A DNA stretch of 64,000 bases from Hordeum vulgare subsp. vulgare (lineage: Eukaryota; Streptophyta; Magnoliopsida; Poales; Poaceae): contig NC_058521.1 in assembly GCF_904849725.1 (NCBI RefSeq), positions 344,084,638-344,148,637 of the forward strand, given 5' to 3'. The notes beneath the pieces were generated by a model. That model did no database searches. It had not been told where the DNA came from and saw only the letters and a list, made by a program, of their open reading frames with translations. A program made the translations under genes and the position numbers. Each line of letters begins with the position of its first letter. Position 1 is the stretch's first letter. Below, one piece after another: positions 34,561 to 45,937 of this stretch.

Positions 34561-34668
34561 ATTACATTCACTTCACGGGACGATTGGATTATATTGATGG
34601 AGTGCTTGAATATGGTTTCTTATACCTAGGCTTCACAGAAGCTTGGATTGAAACTATTGTAGTATATG
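34561..34668 (+). other. Last exon of the CACTA-1 second gene
   Basis: The segment starts after the acceptor CATTTTGCAG and continues to the CACTA-2 insertion point. A similar segment after the same acceptor is found in CACTA-2 (up to 35545, minus strand), with GATTGGAT and GGAGTGCTT shared. It probably encodes the C-terminus or the 3' UTR. Confidence 0.55.
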
Positions 34669-35230
34669 CACTACAGGAATCAGCTTCTTTGCCGTCTGCC
34701 ATCACAGACGGCAAAGAGGACTCCACCGACGGCAAAGGTCTTTGTCGTCCGCCAACTGTCGGCAAAAATTCTGCGTCAGCCTACGATGGGATTGTAGCTT
34801 CTTTGCCGTCAGCCTCACCGAGAGGACAGCCGACAAGCGTTGCCTCCGTTAGGGGCGAACGGAGGCTTTGCCGTTTGCCTCCTGTCTTCTTTCCCGTCTG
34901 CCTCGCCCTCTTCTTTGCCGTCTGCCTCCACCTCCTCCCCCCTCCACACTTTTCCGTCTGCCTCGCCCTCTTCTTTGCCGTCTGCCTCCACCTCCACTCT
35001 TTGCCGTCTGCCTCCACCTCCTCCCCCTCCACTCTTTGTCGTCTGCCTACCCCTCCTCCCCCCTCCTCTGTGCCCTCTTCTTTGCCGTCTGCCCCCCAGG
35101 AAGCAGACGGCAAAGAGACTATATGGACACCTAGGGAGCACAGCTGGGTGCCATGTGGCACCTTTGCCGTCGGTCAGGTGATGGCAAAGGCCTTTGCCAT
35201 CAGCTCTCTGTCGGCAAAGAGGCTATATTC
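34669..35230 (-). repeat. CACTA-2 3' terminus and subterminal repeats
   Basis: CTTTGCCGTCTGCC and related motifs recur in both orientations more than a dozen times. The long open frame from 34584 across this region is a by-product of the repeats. Confidence 0.9.
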
Positions 35231-35545
35231 TCACATTTTTTTTTATTTTTTCAATTTCACAACACACATATATATAATTCATAGCATATATATGATAAAT
35301 AGGTCACAACACATATATGATATACATATAAAGCTCATGAATGCCATTTGTTCATTAACGTACATCCCATATATCAAAAGAACCAACACATACAAAGTTT
35401 CATTCATATATACATACATATAGTTGCACATATATTGTTCATCCATATATATGTATACGTATAGTTCCACATTGTTCATCAACTCAAATAAAAACGGGAA
35501 CTAAAGCACTCCAATGCCAGCTTCCATGCATGTAGTACATCCAAT
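35231..35545 (-). other. AT-rich 3' region and last exon of the CACTA-2 second gene
   Basis: The stretch contains many ATATAT motifs and resembles the matching part of CACTA-1 at 45176-45420. On the minus strand an acceptor CATTTTGCAG ends just above 35545, marking the last exon of the second gene. Confidence 0.55.
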
Positions 35546-35611
35546 CTGCAAAATGGGAATAAGAAAGTCAGAAGAAGAAGAACAACAACATATATATGAC
35601 AAATAAGCTAA

Positions 35612-37690
35612 ATTGAAGAAAAAGAGAAGAAGCAAGAAGAGAAGAAGGAGAAAAAAAATAAGAATAAGGAGGAGGAGGAGGTGGATGAGGAGAAGGAGAA
35701 GGAGAAGGATGAGGAGAATAGGAGAAGAAGAAGGAGAAGAAGAGGAGACGAAGGAGGGAAGAAGAAGGAGAATAAGGCGGGCTCCTTCTCCTCCTTCTCC
35801 TTCTTCTCTTCTTCTTCTCCTCCTCCTTCTTCTCCTTCTCCTTCTCTTCTCTTTCTCTTCTTATTTTTGTTCTTCCTTTTCATTTCTCCTCTTCTCCTCT
35901 TCTTGGAGCTCAATTAGCTAACTATGTCTTTTTGGAGCTAAATGGGCTAATTATCCCATTTTAGAGGAAAGCAAGCTAAATATATGATATTAATGAGCTA
36001 ACCAAGGTTCGTATGCCATTTTGAGCTTATAATGTATTTTCGGAGCTAAATGGGCTAATTATGTCATTGTTGGGGAAATTAAGGCAAGGAGAATATGAAA
36101 GAGGAGAAGAAAGAGGAGGAGGAGAAGAATAAGAAGAAATAAAGAAGAAGGACGAGAAGGAGGAGGAGGAGGAGAAGGACTAAAAGGTCCTTGGCCTTCT
36201 CCTCCTTCTCCTCCTCCTCCTCCTTCTCCTTCTTATCTTCTTCTTCTTTCTTTTCATTTTTCCTATTTCTTCTCCTCTTCTCCTCTTCTTGGAGCTCAAT
36301 TAGCTAACTATGTCTTTTTGGAGCTATATGGGCTAATTATCCCATTTTAGAGGAAAACAAGCTAAGTATTTAATATTAATTAGCTAACCAAGGTTCTTAT
36401 GTCATTTTGAGCTTATAATGTCTTTTTGGAGCTAAATGGGCTAATTATGTCATTGTTGGGAAAATTAAGGAAAGGAGAATATGAAAGAGGAGAATAAAGA
36501 GGAGGAGGAGAAGAAGAAAAAGAAATAAAGAAGAAGAAGGAGGAGGAGGAGGAGGAGGAGAAGGACTAGAAGGTCCTTGGCCTTCTCCTCCTCCTTCTCC
36601 TCCTCCTCCTCCTCCTTCTCCTTCTTCTCTTCTTCTTGTTCTTCCTCTTTCTTTTCATTTTTCCTATTTCTTCTCCTCTTCTCCTCTTTTTGGAGCTCAA
36701 TTAGCTCACTATGTCTTTTTGGAGCTATATAGGCTAATTATCCCATTTTATAGGAAAACAAGCTAAGTATATAATATTAATGAGCTAACCAAGGTTCTTA
36801 TGCAATTTTGAGCTTATAATGTATTTTTGGAACTAAATGGGCTAATTATGTCATTGTTGGGGAAATTAAGGCAAGGCGAATATGAAAGAGGAGAAGAAAG
36901 AGGAGGAGGAGAAGAAGAAGAAACAAAGAAGAAGGAGGAGAAGGAGGAGGAGGAGGCGAAGGACTAGAAGGTCCTTGGCCTTCACCTCCTCCTCCTCCTC
37001 CTCCTCCTTCTCCTTCTTCTTCTTCTTCTTCTTCTTCTTCTTTCTTTTCATTTTTCCTATTTCTTATCCTCTTCGCCTCTTGTTGGAGCTCAATTAGCTA
37101 ACTATGTCTTTTTGGATCTATATGGGCTAATTATGCCATTTTAGAGGAAAACAAGGTAAGAATATAATATTCATGAGCTAACCAAGGTTCTTATGCCATT
37201 TTGAGCTTATAATGTCTTTTTGGAGCTAATGGGCTAATTATGTCATTTACGGGGAAATTAAGGCAAGGAGAATATGAACGATGAGAAGAAAGAGGAGGAG
37301 GAGGAGGAGGAGAAGAAGAAATCAAGAAGAAGGAGGAGAAGGAGGAGGAGAAGGAGGTGGAGAAGGACTAGAAGGTCCTTGGCCTTCTCCTCCTTCTCCT
37401 TCTCCTCCTCCTCCTCCTTCTCCTTCTTCCCTTCTTCTTCTTCTTCTTCATCTTTCTTTTCATTTTTCCTATTCATTCTCCTCTTCTCCTCTTGTTGGAT
37501 CTCAATTAGCTAACTATGTCTTTTTGGAGCTATATGGGCTAATTATGCCATTTTAGAGGAAAACAAGCTAAGAACATAATATTCATGAGTTAACCAAGGT
37601 TCTAATGCCATTTTGAGGTTGTTATGACATTTTGGAGCTAAATGGGTAATTGTGTCATTGTTGTGGATATTAAGGCAAGGAGAATATGAA
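35612..37690. repeat. Tandem array of about 390-410-bp units, each with a polypurine/polypyrimidine hairpin
   Basis: Repeat units are marked by GGAAATTAAGGCAAGG near 36070, 36457 (variant), 36857, 37250 and 37661. Each has a GAA/GAG arm, a centre such as AAGGACTAGAAGGTCCTT, a CTT/CCT arm, then TTAGCTAACTATGTCTTTTTGGAGC-type repeats (shortened here in description). Hairpin centres lie near 35778, 36185, 36571, 36969 and 37374. The array sits in the last intron of the CACTA-2 second gene, where CACTA-1 has one such hairpin. Confidence 0.92.
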
Positions 37691-37879
37691 ACATGAGAAG
37701 AGAAACTTACCGTAGTGGTCATCAAGGAGGAGAAACAACACGGTTGCTCGCGGTGGCTTCGTTTGGAGACGGTTGCCCTAGAGAAGGGTCGTGCGATGCC
37801 GCTCATGAGTTATTCTGCAGAAAATATATTTTGCAATCTCTCAGTTAGCATGATTACACTCAATTATTAATACTCGTTT

Positions 37880-39490
37880 ACAATGAAACTCACCGTGCCA
37901 ATTGAAGAGAAGACGGGCATCGGCGGAGGGACTTGACCGCTCTTTTCGCACAAACCCTGAAGAGTGGGTTGTATTAGTTAGTAATGAAACAAACATTACA
38001 CACATGATTCGGAAAATGTGAACAAAAAACTTACCACAAAAATCTCGTACAGGGCCCGTTGACCCGCCTCATTCCGGTCCTCTCCTCCTCAAGCAATCGT
38101 GCCGTGGTCTGGTCCCTCTCATCAGGAGCAGCCTGAGGAGCAGCCTGGCTTGCCAATCTCTCTTTCTCAAGAGCAGCCTCGTTTGCCGCTCTCTCTTTCT
38201 GAACAGCAGCCTGAAACACCGTTCCTCGTTACCACAGTAATGATCTATGGTGACACACAAAATGAAATGGATGAAAGTTTTCAGAGTCCGTACAACTAAC
38301 CTCGATGGCAAGATCGACTGGCCGTGGACGACGTGTTATCTCAGGACAGCTGCTCGATCGGCGCGCCTTGATCTTCGGGAGAGTGAGTGGACAACGTATT
38401 ATCCCATCTCCAATGGCTATCGAGCCATGGGGCCTCCCGGCACCAGATATCATCACCAGCTCTGGATCCAAAGGTTCCTCGCTCGGGTTAAAGTCACCCC
38501 CTTTCATTGCCTTCCCCGTGTCCCTGTATGTCACGAGCTTGTGGTGGGATGATATGTTGGTGAAGTTATTTGGATCATCCAAGTCAGACTCAGAGAATGC
38601 CTTTGCCTTCTTGTACGAGGCAGTATGGGCCATGCCATAAAGGTCGTACCAGTGTGGCATCTCCGTCTTATTGTGATGCGCCTAAAAGAGAGGTACAAAA
38701 TATTAGCATGAAGAATGAATTGCATGAATCATGAAGCAAATCACATACCCAGTTTCGTCCAAACTGAACTAAGTTGGCCCTGCCTTGATGGTGTGGCACA
38801 CCAACCATTTGGCTACGCTGATCCTTCGCATTGTCGTGGACGGCTCGCTAGTTGCCTGTGCACCACTCATCAACCAACGCCTCCCAACAATCCATCTTAT
38901 CCGCACACCATCTCGGGGGCACCTGTAAGTTATTATAAATAATTTTGAGCGCTACGCTTATGAATGAAATCAAGAAAACTATGTAGAAGGACTTAAGAAT
39001 AGGTAATTACCTTCATGTATTGCTCCTTCTTCAGAAACTTTCCGCGGCAATCCTTCTTCTGCTTCTTAATACCACGCGTGGCGTAGTAGTCTCGAATAGC
39101 CTGCGGCTGATCCTGGACCGGAGTCTGATGGGACAAATTCCCGTCAACACCAGGCTCCTGGACCAGAATCCCCGTAGCCTCCTCCACAAACGGGTCGACC
39201 ATAGTAGTCCTATGCTCGGGTGAATGAGCTGGTGGTGGTGGCGAGGACGGCTCAACAGTCCTCATGGATCTTCCGCAGCCACCACCTCTCCCTGTACCCT
39301 TCCCCTTCTTCCCTACCCGACCAGCACCTCTACTAGTGGGTAATGCCACCGATGAAGAAGAACCCACGGGTGGTGTCGACAAACTGTCTGCCAAGGCTCT
39401 ACCGAGAGATAGGGGTGGAAGGGAAGTACCACCCCTCGTGCGGGGCGCCTGGGAAGAACCCGTCGAGCAATCTGGACCAGCGCCCACCAT
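37880..39490 (-). pseudogene. CACTA-2 second gene, Transposase_24 type, internally deleted
   Basis: The gene starts at an ATG at 39490 after an acceptor near 39517. Exon 1 runs to 39011 and reads from a proline/serine-rich N-terminus straight into AIRDYYATRG. Compared with CACTA-1, the rest of exon 1, the GWIVSKG exon and the start of the next exon are missing (about 0.7 kb of CACTA-1 sequence). The junction stays open. Further exons carry MDCWEALVDEW (with a stop just after WCTGN), YDLYGMAHTASYKK and FTNISSHHKLVTYRD. A coiled-coil exon at about 38031-38210 and a short exon near 37890-37955 follow. The last exon is near 35545. The deletion removes much of the conserved domain, so a DNA-binding role is doubtful for this copy. 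Confidence 0.8.
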
Positions 39491-39634
39491 CTTTCAACAC
39501 CTCGTGACCTGCCATGATAAAGATTAAAAGAAATTAGTACAGCATAAAAAAATTGAATAACTGACATGAATAATAATATCTACATTAATAATAAAGATTA
39601 AAAAATATATAATTTAAGTTGTGAATCTTACAAA

Positions 39635-42600
39635 CTAATAATCATCATCAATAAATGCATTATCATCATCACTATCACGCATGTCTTCATGAATGACGTG
39701 CTCGTCGAGTTCAATGGCATGAAGTTGTGAAAGGCCTTTCTGTAATTGGTGAAGCAATGACATGTCATCCGCATCAGTAATGTTTACGAGTTCTAGGTCT
39801 TCTGGTTCCGGCTCAGTGGTGGAGTCAGATTCATTGTCACTTTCTACTTCCATGTTCTTGGGTGAAGCACGGCGGTTCTTAAAACGTTTCTTTGAAAGAC
39901 GTGTTTCTTGGAAGAATTCTCCATCATATTTGTCTGGGTTAATGTGAGGTTCATATTCCTGTTCATTTGGGAGAGGTGGTCTGACATGTGGCGGCACTTG
40001 ATAAACAACATACCAACCTTCCAGATTCTTATCCGTTTGGCATGCCCACGGTAGATAGAAAACTTGGGTCGCCTGTTGAGCCGTAATATTGAAATCGGGA
40101 ACATCTAAATGGGTGTTTGGATTGATTTCGACTAGTCCTATATGTTCATGAGTCCTTCTAGTCTCCTTTGGCTGGAACCAATAACGTTTGAAAACTACGA
40201 CGTTCGGTGGGTTTTCACCATAGAATTGAAGTTCATAAATTGCTTCAACTTTTCCATAATACTCGATAACACCTTCACCGATAGTAGAGACACCACAATT
40301 TGTAGATTTCCGGTCGGGCATAGATAGCTCTTTGCCAAAGGTACAAAAGAGATACCCGTTGATGTTGTATTTCTCAAATGAACAGATCTTATAGTCAAAA
40401 CCATTAGCGACTTGTCTCAATTTGGCGTCCATAGACTCTGAATTAGCCTACAAGTTTAATACGAACCGATTGTTGCATTAGCCGCAAGTTAGACCAAGAA
40501 ATGAAATGGTCCATTATTGATAATTACCGTTTGTTTGAACCAAGAGATGAAACCGGGATAGCCGCCTCCTGTATTTGACAGAAGCTCATACTCTTCGACG
40601 GAATCATTTTCGATCACCACTCCATCCGAGAATTTGGCGACATAACGGCTGTTTGAAATATCTGGGAATAAGAGCAGTTCAAAGGAATTAGAAGTTACGG
40701 GAAAATGTGCCGAGAACTCACTCGATGTACGGCCGCACTTCTGTTAGGATGTTGAAGATATACAACAAAATGTTCCGCCATTCTTCGACATCCAACGTTA
40801 TTGGTTTCGAAGCACCGGCTGGTGTGAGCTTCCCTTTGAATAGGCTGAGGTTGGACCCACCTTTTTTAGGGTCTGCATCATTGTGCGAGGCTTTGGATTA
40901 TGCAAATGATGATTTTTTGCTTCGTAGTGTGCTGTCACAAAGTTTGCCACCTCCTCAGTAATGAATGCCTAAGCCATCGATGCTTCAATTCTATGCTTAT
41001 TTTTACATTTAGCTCGAAGGGTCTTCTGCATCCTCTCAGTTGCATAGCACCAACGATTTTGCACGGGCCCACCCAATCTTGCCTCGGTCGGTAGATGTAA
41101 AATCAAATGGTGCAATGGATTAAAGAAGCCCGGTGGAAATATCTTCTCTAACTTGCAGAACAACTCTGGTGCAAACTACTCCATGTCTCCTACCACGCCA
41201 GGCGACAATTCTTTTGCACAAAGAAAACGGAAGAAATAGCTCAGCTTCGCCAGTACTAGCCATTCATCCTCAGGAATAAAGCCATGCAACATCACCGACA
41301 TTACCCGCTCTAGCCATATGTGCCAATCATGAATCTTGAGACGAAAGATTTTTAATTTTTCAAGACTCGCTCCCCTCTTTAGATTCGCTGCATACCCATC
41401 GGGGAACCTCAAGTGCATTTTGACCCACAAGACAATTTCCCTCATAGTTTGCCTTCCAAGATTGAACCAAGCCTTTGGCTTCGACCACTTCTGCTTTCCT
41501 TTGCCTTCTCGCATGTTTTGTAACGGTCTATGACATAGTGTCTCTTGACCGACTCTAGCCTTAGTATTATCCTTTGTCTTCCCATCTATGTCGAACAATG
41601 TACCAAAAATAGCCTCTCCGATATTCTTTTCAGTGTGCGTCAAGTCGATATTGTGTGGAAGAACGTGGTCTTTGAAGTAAGGCAGATCCTAGAAGCATGG
41701 CTTGTGAGTCCAGGCGTGTTTTGAATTATACCCATTGAAATACCTTGGACGCTCTGGATCAGGCTCGAGGGCGTTTAACTGATCCAGGGTCTGTTGGCCT
41801 GTCAACGTAGGTGGTGCCAAGTTTTTGACAACTTTACCTTTGGTAAAGTTCTTCTTGTCTTTTCTGAACTGATGGTCAGGATCCAGGAACTGTCTATGCA
41901 AGTCAAATCAAGAATACTTCCGACCCTCCTGCAACCAATGAAACTGAAGAGCTTCCTTGCATTGGGGGCACGGGAACCTTCCATGCACAAACCATCCAGA
42001 GAATAGTGCATACGCCGGCAAGTCATGCATAGAGTACATGTACCACACATGCATTTTGAAGTTTTGTTTTCTACCGGCATCGTATGTCTTGACTCCATTA
42101 TCCCAAGCTTCTTCCAATTCATTTGTAAGCGGCTACAGGTACACATTCATATTCTTCCCCGGATAATTGTGCCCTGGAATTATCAACGTCAGAAATATGT
42201 TATTTCTTTGCATAATCTGTCCGGGGGGAGATTGAGGGGAATGACAAATACAGGCCAACAACTATATTTGGTTGCCGTCATGCCGAAGGGATTAAAACCA
42301 TCCGTGGCGATGCAGACTCGAGGATTCCTTAGATCTGCCGCTTTATCCTGATGCAATCCATCAAAATGTTTCCACGCTTCCCCATCCGATGTGTGTACCA
42401 CCATCTTATTCCCATCCACATCTAGTTCGGTTCTTTTGCCCAATTTGTGCCATGTCATCTGTCTACGTGTCTCTTCGACCATGAAAAGACGTTGAAGTCT
42501 TGGTACGATTGGCATATACCGAAGAACACTAACTGTGATTTTGGTCTGCCTCTTCTCACGCATACCGTTGTCTACCACAAGATACATACAAGACTCACAA

Positions 42601-43271
42601 TTGGGACAATAGTCCAAGTGTGCATAGTCCTTCCTAAATAAGACACATCCTTTCTCACATGCATCTATCTTCTCATAGGGCATCTTAAGTACACGAAGTA
42701 TTTTGTCCGACTGGTACAGGTTTGCAGGCATGACATGGCCTTTGGGTAGGAAGCGTCCAAATAGTGTCATCATCGCGTCGTAGCATTCTCTTCCCAAGTT
42801 GAACTGAGCCTTAACAGCCATTACTTCTGCAATTGCATCTAGCTAATAGAGCTGAGTGTGCTCATGGAGAGTATGTTTTGAAGACTCCAACATTTCATAA
42901 AATGCCTTTGCAGATTCCTCCATCTCATCTTCCGTATCCCGAGCATCATCAAAGTCTTGCACCATGTCTTCGATCCCAGTACCATGCTCGTCGGTGCGAC
43001 GACAGACCACCTCAACTCTTGTGCGTTGTATAGACTCACCATGAAATGTCCACACTGTATAATTAGGCTTAAAACCCCTCCTCTGCAGGTGTTTAATCAT
43101 TACACCCTTTGTCGTCTTTTTATAGTTGTCGCATCCAGGACAGGGGCAATAGTTTCTTTCCTAGCCATTTGCAAATGCGGCTTTCACAAATTCATTTGTT
43201 TTTACAAACCATTCTTTCGTCATCTCTTTGTGACTCGGGTGACCGGTATACATCCACGCACGATCACTCAT
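39635..43271 (-). pseudogene. CACTA-2 TNP2-type transposase gene, decayed
   Basis: The ATG is at 43271 (MSDRAWMYTGHPSH), 12-13 nt after a CTTTAG acceptor. Transpos_assoc has CPCPGC near 43145. Transposase_21 covers about 42830-41700 (MPYEKIDACEKGC, KLGKRTELDVDGNK, CIATDGFNPFGM). DUF4218 lies at about 41550-41000 and DUF4216 at 40432-40035. An intact acidic C-terminal tail ends at 39635. Stops lie near 43168, 42843 and 41910, and frame changes near 42200 and 41170. The 265-residue last exon (40432-39635) is fully open, better preserved than in CACTA-1. Intron positions near 40720 and 40530 match those in CACTA-1. Confidence 0.9.
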
Positions 43272-43407
43272 CTTGCCTAGCTACTAAAGACAGAAGAAAT
43301 ACATTTATATATAATTTAGCATTTATATTCATCGGTTAATCAGGTTCGCTATTTTTATTACATCCAGGAAACCTACACGCTAATAGGTAAAGATAGGTCC
43401 TAATCCC

Positions 43408-43624
43408 ACCAGAGTATGTGTAGATTGGGTTATTTTTCCCATGCTCTGCTCCGGATCCAACGCAAAATTTTGGCAGCACCTCCACGCTGTTCTCCTGATA
43501 CACGTCTCCACAATAAACAGAGAGGATGTGCATCCGGAGAACAACAGGGAGGCACTGACGAAATTCCGCATCGGATCCAGAGCACAGCGTACGGGAAAAC
43601 GAACCCAATCAACACATACTCGGG
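43408..43624. repeat. Long intronic hairpin upstream of CACTA-2 transposase
   Basis: This is the counterpart of the hairpin at 17018-17233, 217 nt long, with arms of about 95 nt. It lies about 140 bp before the transposase ATG on the minus strand. Sequence just outside the arms (TTGTCCAAC and TCCATGGACA-like) is also shared. Confidence 0.9.
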
Positions 43625-43840
43625 CTGTCCATGGATAATGTTGGACAATTCGAAAGGATGGCGGTTACAAATATGCAAAGACATGCATATTTATAGATGT
43701 CGCCCTTTCAAACGGGAGACGCATACTGGTCGCGCATACTCATGATTGAAGAAACCTATATATAGCTAGCAAGTTTCATCGGCACGAAGACCGGGACAGA
43801 GCAAATTAAGGGGGTAGGAGGACAAGTCATTTGTGCTCAC

Positions 43841-43892
43841 CAACAAACGTAGGGGCGGAGCTCGTCCAACGCACTTGGAGGTCGTCGAACAA
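43841..43892 (-). other. 52-nt leader exon of CACTA-2
   Basis: The exon lies between the acceptor TGTGCAG and the donor GTGAGC on the minus strand. It has the same length as the CACTA-1 exon at 16754-16805, with about five differences. It is open in one frame in both copies (LFDDL at the start), but no ATG precedes it in that frame that I can support. Confidence 0.6.
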
Positions 43893-43969
43893 CTGCACAT
43901 TGAAATTCACCCGATCAACACTAATATGATGTTTTCATAGGATAATCAGATAATATGTGACCTAACTCT

Positions 43970-44400
43970 TCTTCTTCTTCTTCTTCTTCTTCTTCTTCTT
44001 TTCTCCTTCTTCTCTTCTTATTTTCTTCCTCTTCCTCTTCGGCCACTTCCTCTTCTTCTTCTTCTCCTCCTCCTTCTAATTCTTCTTCTCCTTCTTCTTC
44101 TTTTCTTCTTCTTCTTCTCCTCCTCTCCTATTTTTCTTCTTCTTCTTCTTCTTATTCTTCTTATTCTAATTCTTATTTTCTTTTTTCTTTTTTCCTCTTA
44201 TTCTTCTCTTCCTCTCCTATTTTTCTTCTTCTTCTTCTTCTTCTTCTTCTTATTTTCTTTTTCCTTTTTCCCTCTTATTCTTCTTCTCCTTCTTCTTTTT
44301 TTCTTCTTCTTCTCCTCCTCCTCCTCTAGCTCTTCTTCTTCTTCTTGTACTTATTCTTCTTCTTCTACTTTTTCTTATTTTCTTCTACTAAATAGGAAAC
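43970..44400 (-). repeat. GAA-rich intron tract of CACTA-2
   Basis: On the plus strand this is a run of TTC/CTT units; on the coding strand it is GAA-rich like the first intron of CACTA-1 at 15880-16085. Serine/phenylalanine open frames here are artefacts. The adjacent stretch 44400-44510 holds telomere-like but irregular CTAAAC units on the plus strand (CTAAACCTAAACTAAA). Confidence 0.88.
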
Positions 44401-44532
44401 TAACCTAAGACTAAACATAAACCTAAACTAAACTAAAACTAAACCTAAACTAAAACTACACCTAAGCCAAGACAAACCTAAAACCTATAACTAATTAAAC
44501 AAAACTATTACAAAAAAAGCTAAAAAACTCAC

Positions 44533-44870
44533 ATCGATCCGGTGGCGCAGGTAGGAGAGGCACGGGGACGAGGGCAGCAGGGGGAGGGGCGACAGGAGGG
44601 TGTGGGGAGGAGGGCCGTAGGGGGGAGGGGCGCGAGGAGGAGAGGCGCTGGGAGGAGGGCCGCATGGTGAGGGCGCGAGGAGGGTGTGGGGAGGGTGTGG
44701 GGTGGCGTGCCGACGGCGCTGGGGTGGGGTGGCGGCGCTGGGGTGGGGTGGGGCGGCGGCGCTGGGGTGGGGTGGCGTCGGCGGTGCTGGGGGGTGGAGA
44801 TTGCGGTGGAGAGAGAGGGGAGAGATAGTGAGAGAGAGTGGCGGAGTGGGTGGGCAGGACGACCGTTAAT
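44533..44870 (-). other. CACTA-2 GC-rich 5' untranslated exon 1
   Basis: The C-rich exon (minus strand) ends at a GTGAGT donor. It has the CTCTCTCTCC start and composition of the CACTA-1 first exon. It contains tandem 15-20-bp units of the GCGCTGGGGTGGGGTGGC type on the plus strand. Confidence 0.6.
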
Positions 44871-45172
44871 GTTAGGGGTCCGTCCCCTTTGCCGTCTGCC
44901 GCAGACGGCAAATTTAGTTAGGTAGACGATAATGGGGTGGGGTGGGATGGGGAGAGAGGAGAGGTGGGGTGGGATAGGTTTGCCGTTTTCCTTCACTACC
45001 TTTGTCGTTTGTTGACGGACGACAAAGAGGTGGCTGATGGCAAATAGGTTTTTTGCCATCAGCCATATCTTTACCATCTGTTTTCTCAAAGCTGATGGCA
45101 ACTAGGTTCTTTGCCATCCGCTGGCTGACGGCGAAGATGTGGAAGACGACAAATATATGAATTCCAGTAGTG
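44871..45172 (-). repeat. CACTA-2 5' terminus and subterminal repeats
   Basis: TTTGCCGTC and GCTGATGGCAA motifs recur in both orientations up to the terminus CACTACTGGAATTC at 45172. Confidence 0.9.
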
Positions 45173-45175
45173 ATG

Positions 45176-45437
45176 GATATATATGAAACTTTGTATGGAT
45201 GGATGAAACTAGTGTAATATATGGTTTGGTAGGGATGCAACTTGCATAATATGTATGTATTATGGATGAAAGTTATTTTAATATGGTTATGAGTATGGAA
45301 ACAAAATTATTTCTGTCAAATATATATATATATATATCCTAATTATTGTGAAAATTATTCCTGATTTGTGTGAAAATTGCTGGATATTATGGAAAATAAA
45401 AAATAGGGACTATTTTGAGCCTTTGTCGTCTGCCCAT
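45176..45437 (+). other. CACTA-1 3' region between CACTA-2 and the Gypsy element
   Basis: This AT-rich, non-coding part of CACTA-1 includes an (AT)n microsatellite at 45320-45337. It ends in TTTGTCGTCTGCCCAT, the start of the right subterminal repeats that resume at 60534. Confidence 0.75.
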
Positions 45438-45937
45438 TGTCGTGGTTTTTTCACGGCAGATGTCCTCGTGAAAGGACTTAAGGATGGAGCCATCGCACCG
45501 TGGTGGCGACTCAAAGGGGGTGAGCGAAAGCGAGACTCAGATTTACCCAGGTTCGGCCCCTCGTGTGGAGGTAAAAGCCTACATCCTGCTTTGTGTAGAT
45601 TGATGATTGTTTCGATTACAAGGAGGGCGTGACTCGCCTGACCTAGCTCTCGATGATTTCTAACTTGCCCCCATCTTCCCCAGGGACTCTCCTTTATATA
45701 CAGGTCGAGGCCCTAGGATTTACAAGAGTCCTGGCTATGCTACAAATCGTAGCTTTCCCTATCTCTAAGTCGCCGTGCTTTCCAAGACTGGAAACCTCCT
45801 TTGCGTTCTATCCTCTGTATAGCTCTTGAACTTCCATCCGGCTCCTGGGCCAAGGCCTATATTACCAATGATTGAGTCACCCCTTTAGTGACCCGGCACA
45901 GCTAGGGCGGGTTACACCGCAGGTAATATCCCCAACA
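45438..45937 (-). repeat. 3' LTR of the Gypsy element
   Basis: On the coding strand it runs from TGTTGGGGATATT to CCACGACA, 500 bp. The polypurine-like TCTGGGGCCTAA precedes it on the minus strand. Confidence 0.94.

Larger units (their letters stand above)
21192..34660 (+). pseudogene. CACTA-1 second gene, Transposase_24 (Ptta/En-Spm) type, multi-exon, decayed
   Basis: This is the presumed DNA-binding accessory protein of the element. Exons inferred from splice sites and comparison with CACTA-2 are 21192-21898, 21984-22197, 22283-22463, 22550-22722, 22813-23191, about 23276-23432, 23527-23589, about 23665-23766, and a last exon from 34561 after ATTTTGCAG. Diagnostic Transposase_24 blocks are GWIVSKGVYKPNS, AIRDYYASRR, KMYCWEALVDQWCSG, TYDLYAMAHTSSYKK and FTNISSHHKLVKYRDHGKA. 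A coiled-coil exon follows. Defects include a TAG at 21873, a one-base loss near 22555, a GC instead of GT donor at 22464 (GT in CACTA-2) and loss of the acceptor AG before 23276. The last intron was enlarged by the Angela insertion. Exon 1 contains the 111-bp insertion described separately. Confidence 0.82.
34669..45172 (-). mobile_element. CACTA-2: complete CACTA element nested in CACTA-1, opposite orientation
   Basis: The left end at 34669 is CACTACAGGAATCAGC. The right end, read on the minus strand from 45172, is CACTACTGGAATTCA. ATG flanks both sides (34666-34668 and 45173-45175). The element is 10,504 bp. Its genes lie on the minus strand and match those of CACTA-1 domain for domain, so an element of the same family jumped into its relative about 100 bp downstream of the start of the last exon. 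Confidence 0.96.

Noticed and set aside
34584..35423. 279-residue open frame across the CACTA-2 left end
   Set aside because: It spans CACTA-1 exon, terminus and subterminal repeats. Serine/proline/leucine strings come from the CTTTGCCGTCTGCC repeats.
44400..44480. CTAAACC-like repeats considered as interstitial telomeric DNA
   Set aside because: The units are irregular (CTAAACTAAA, CTAAACCTAAAC) and too few for a plant TTTAGGG array; simple-sequence drift is enough.
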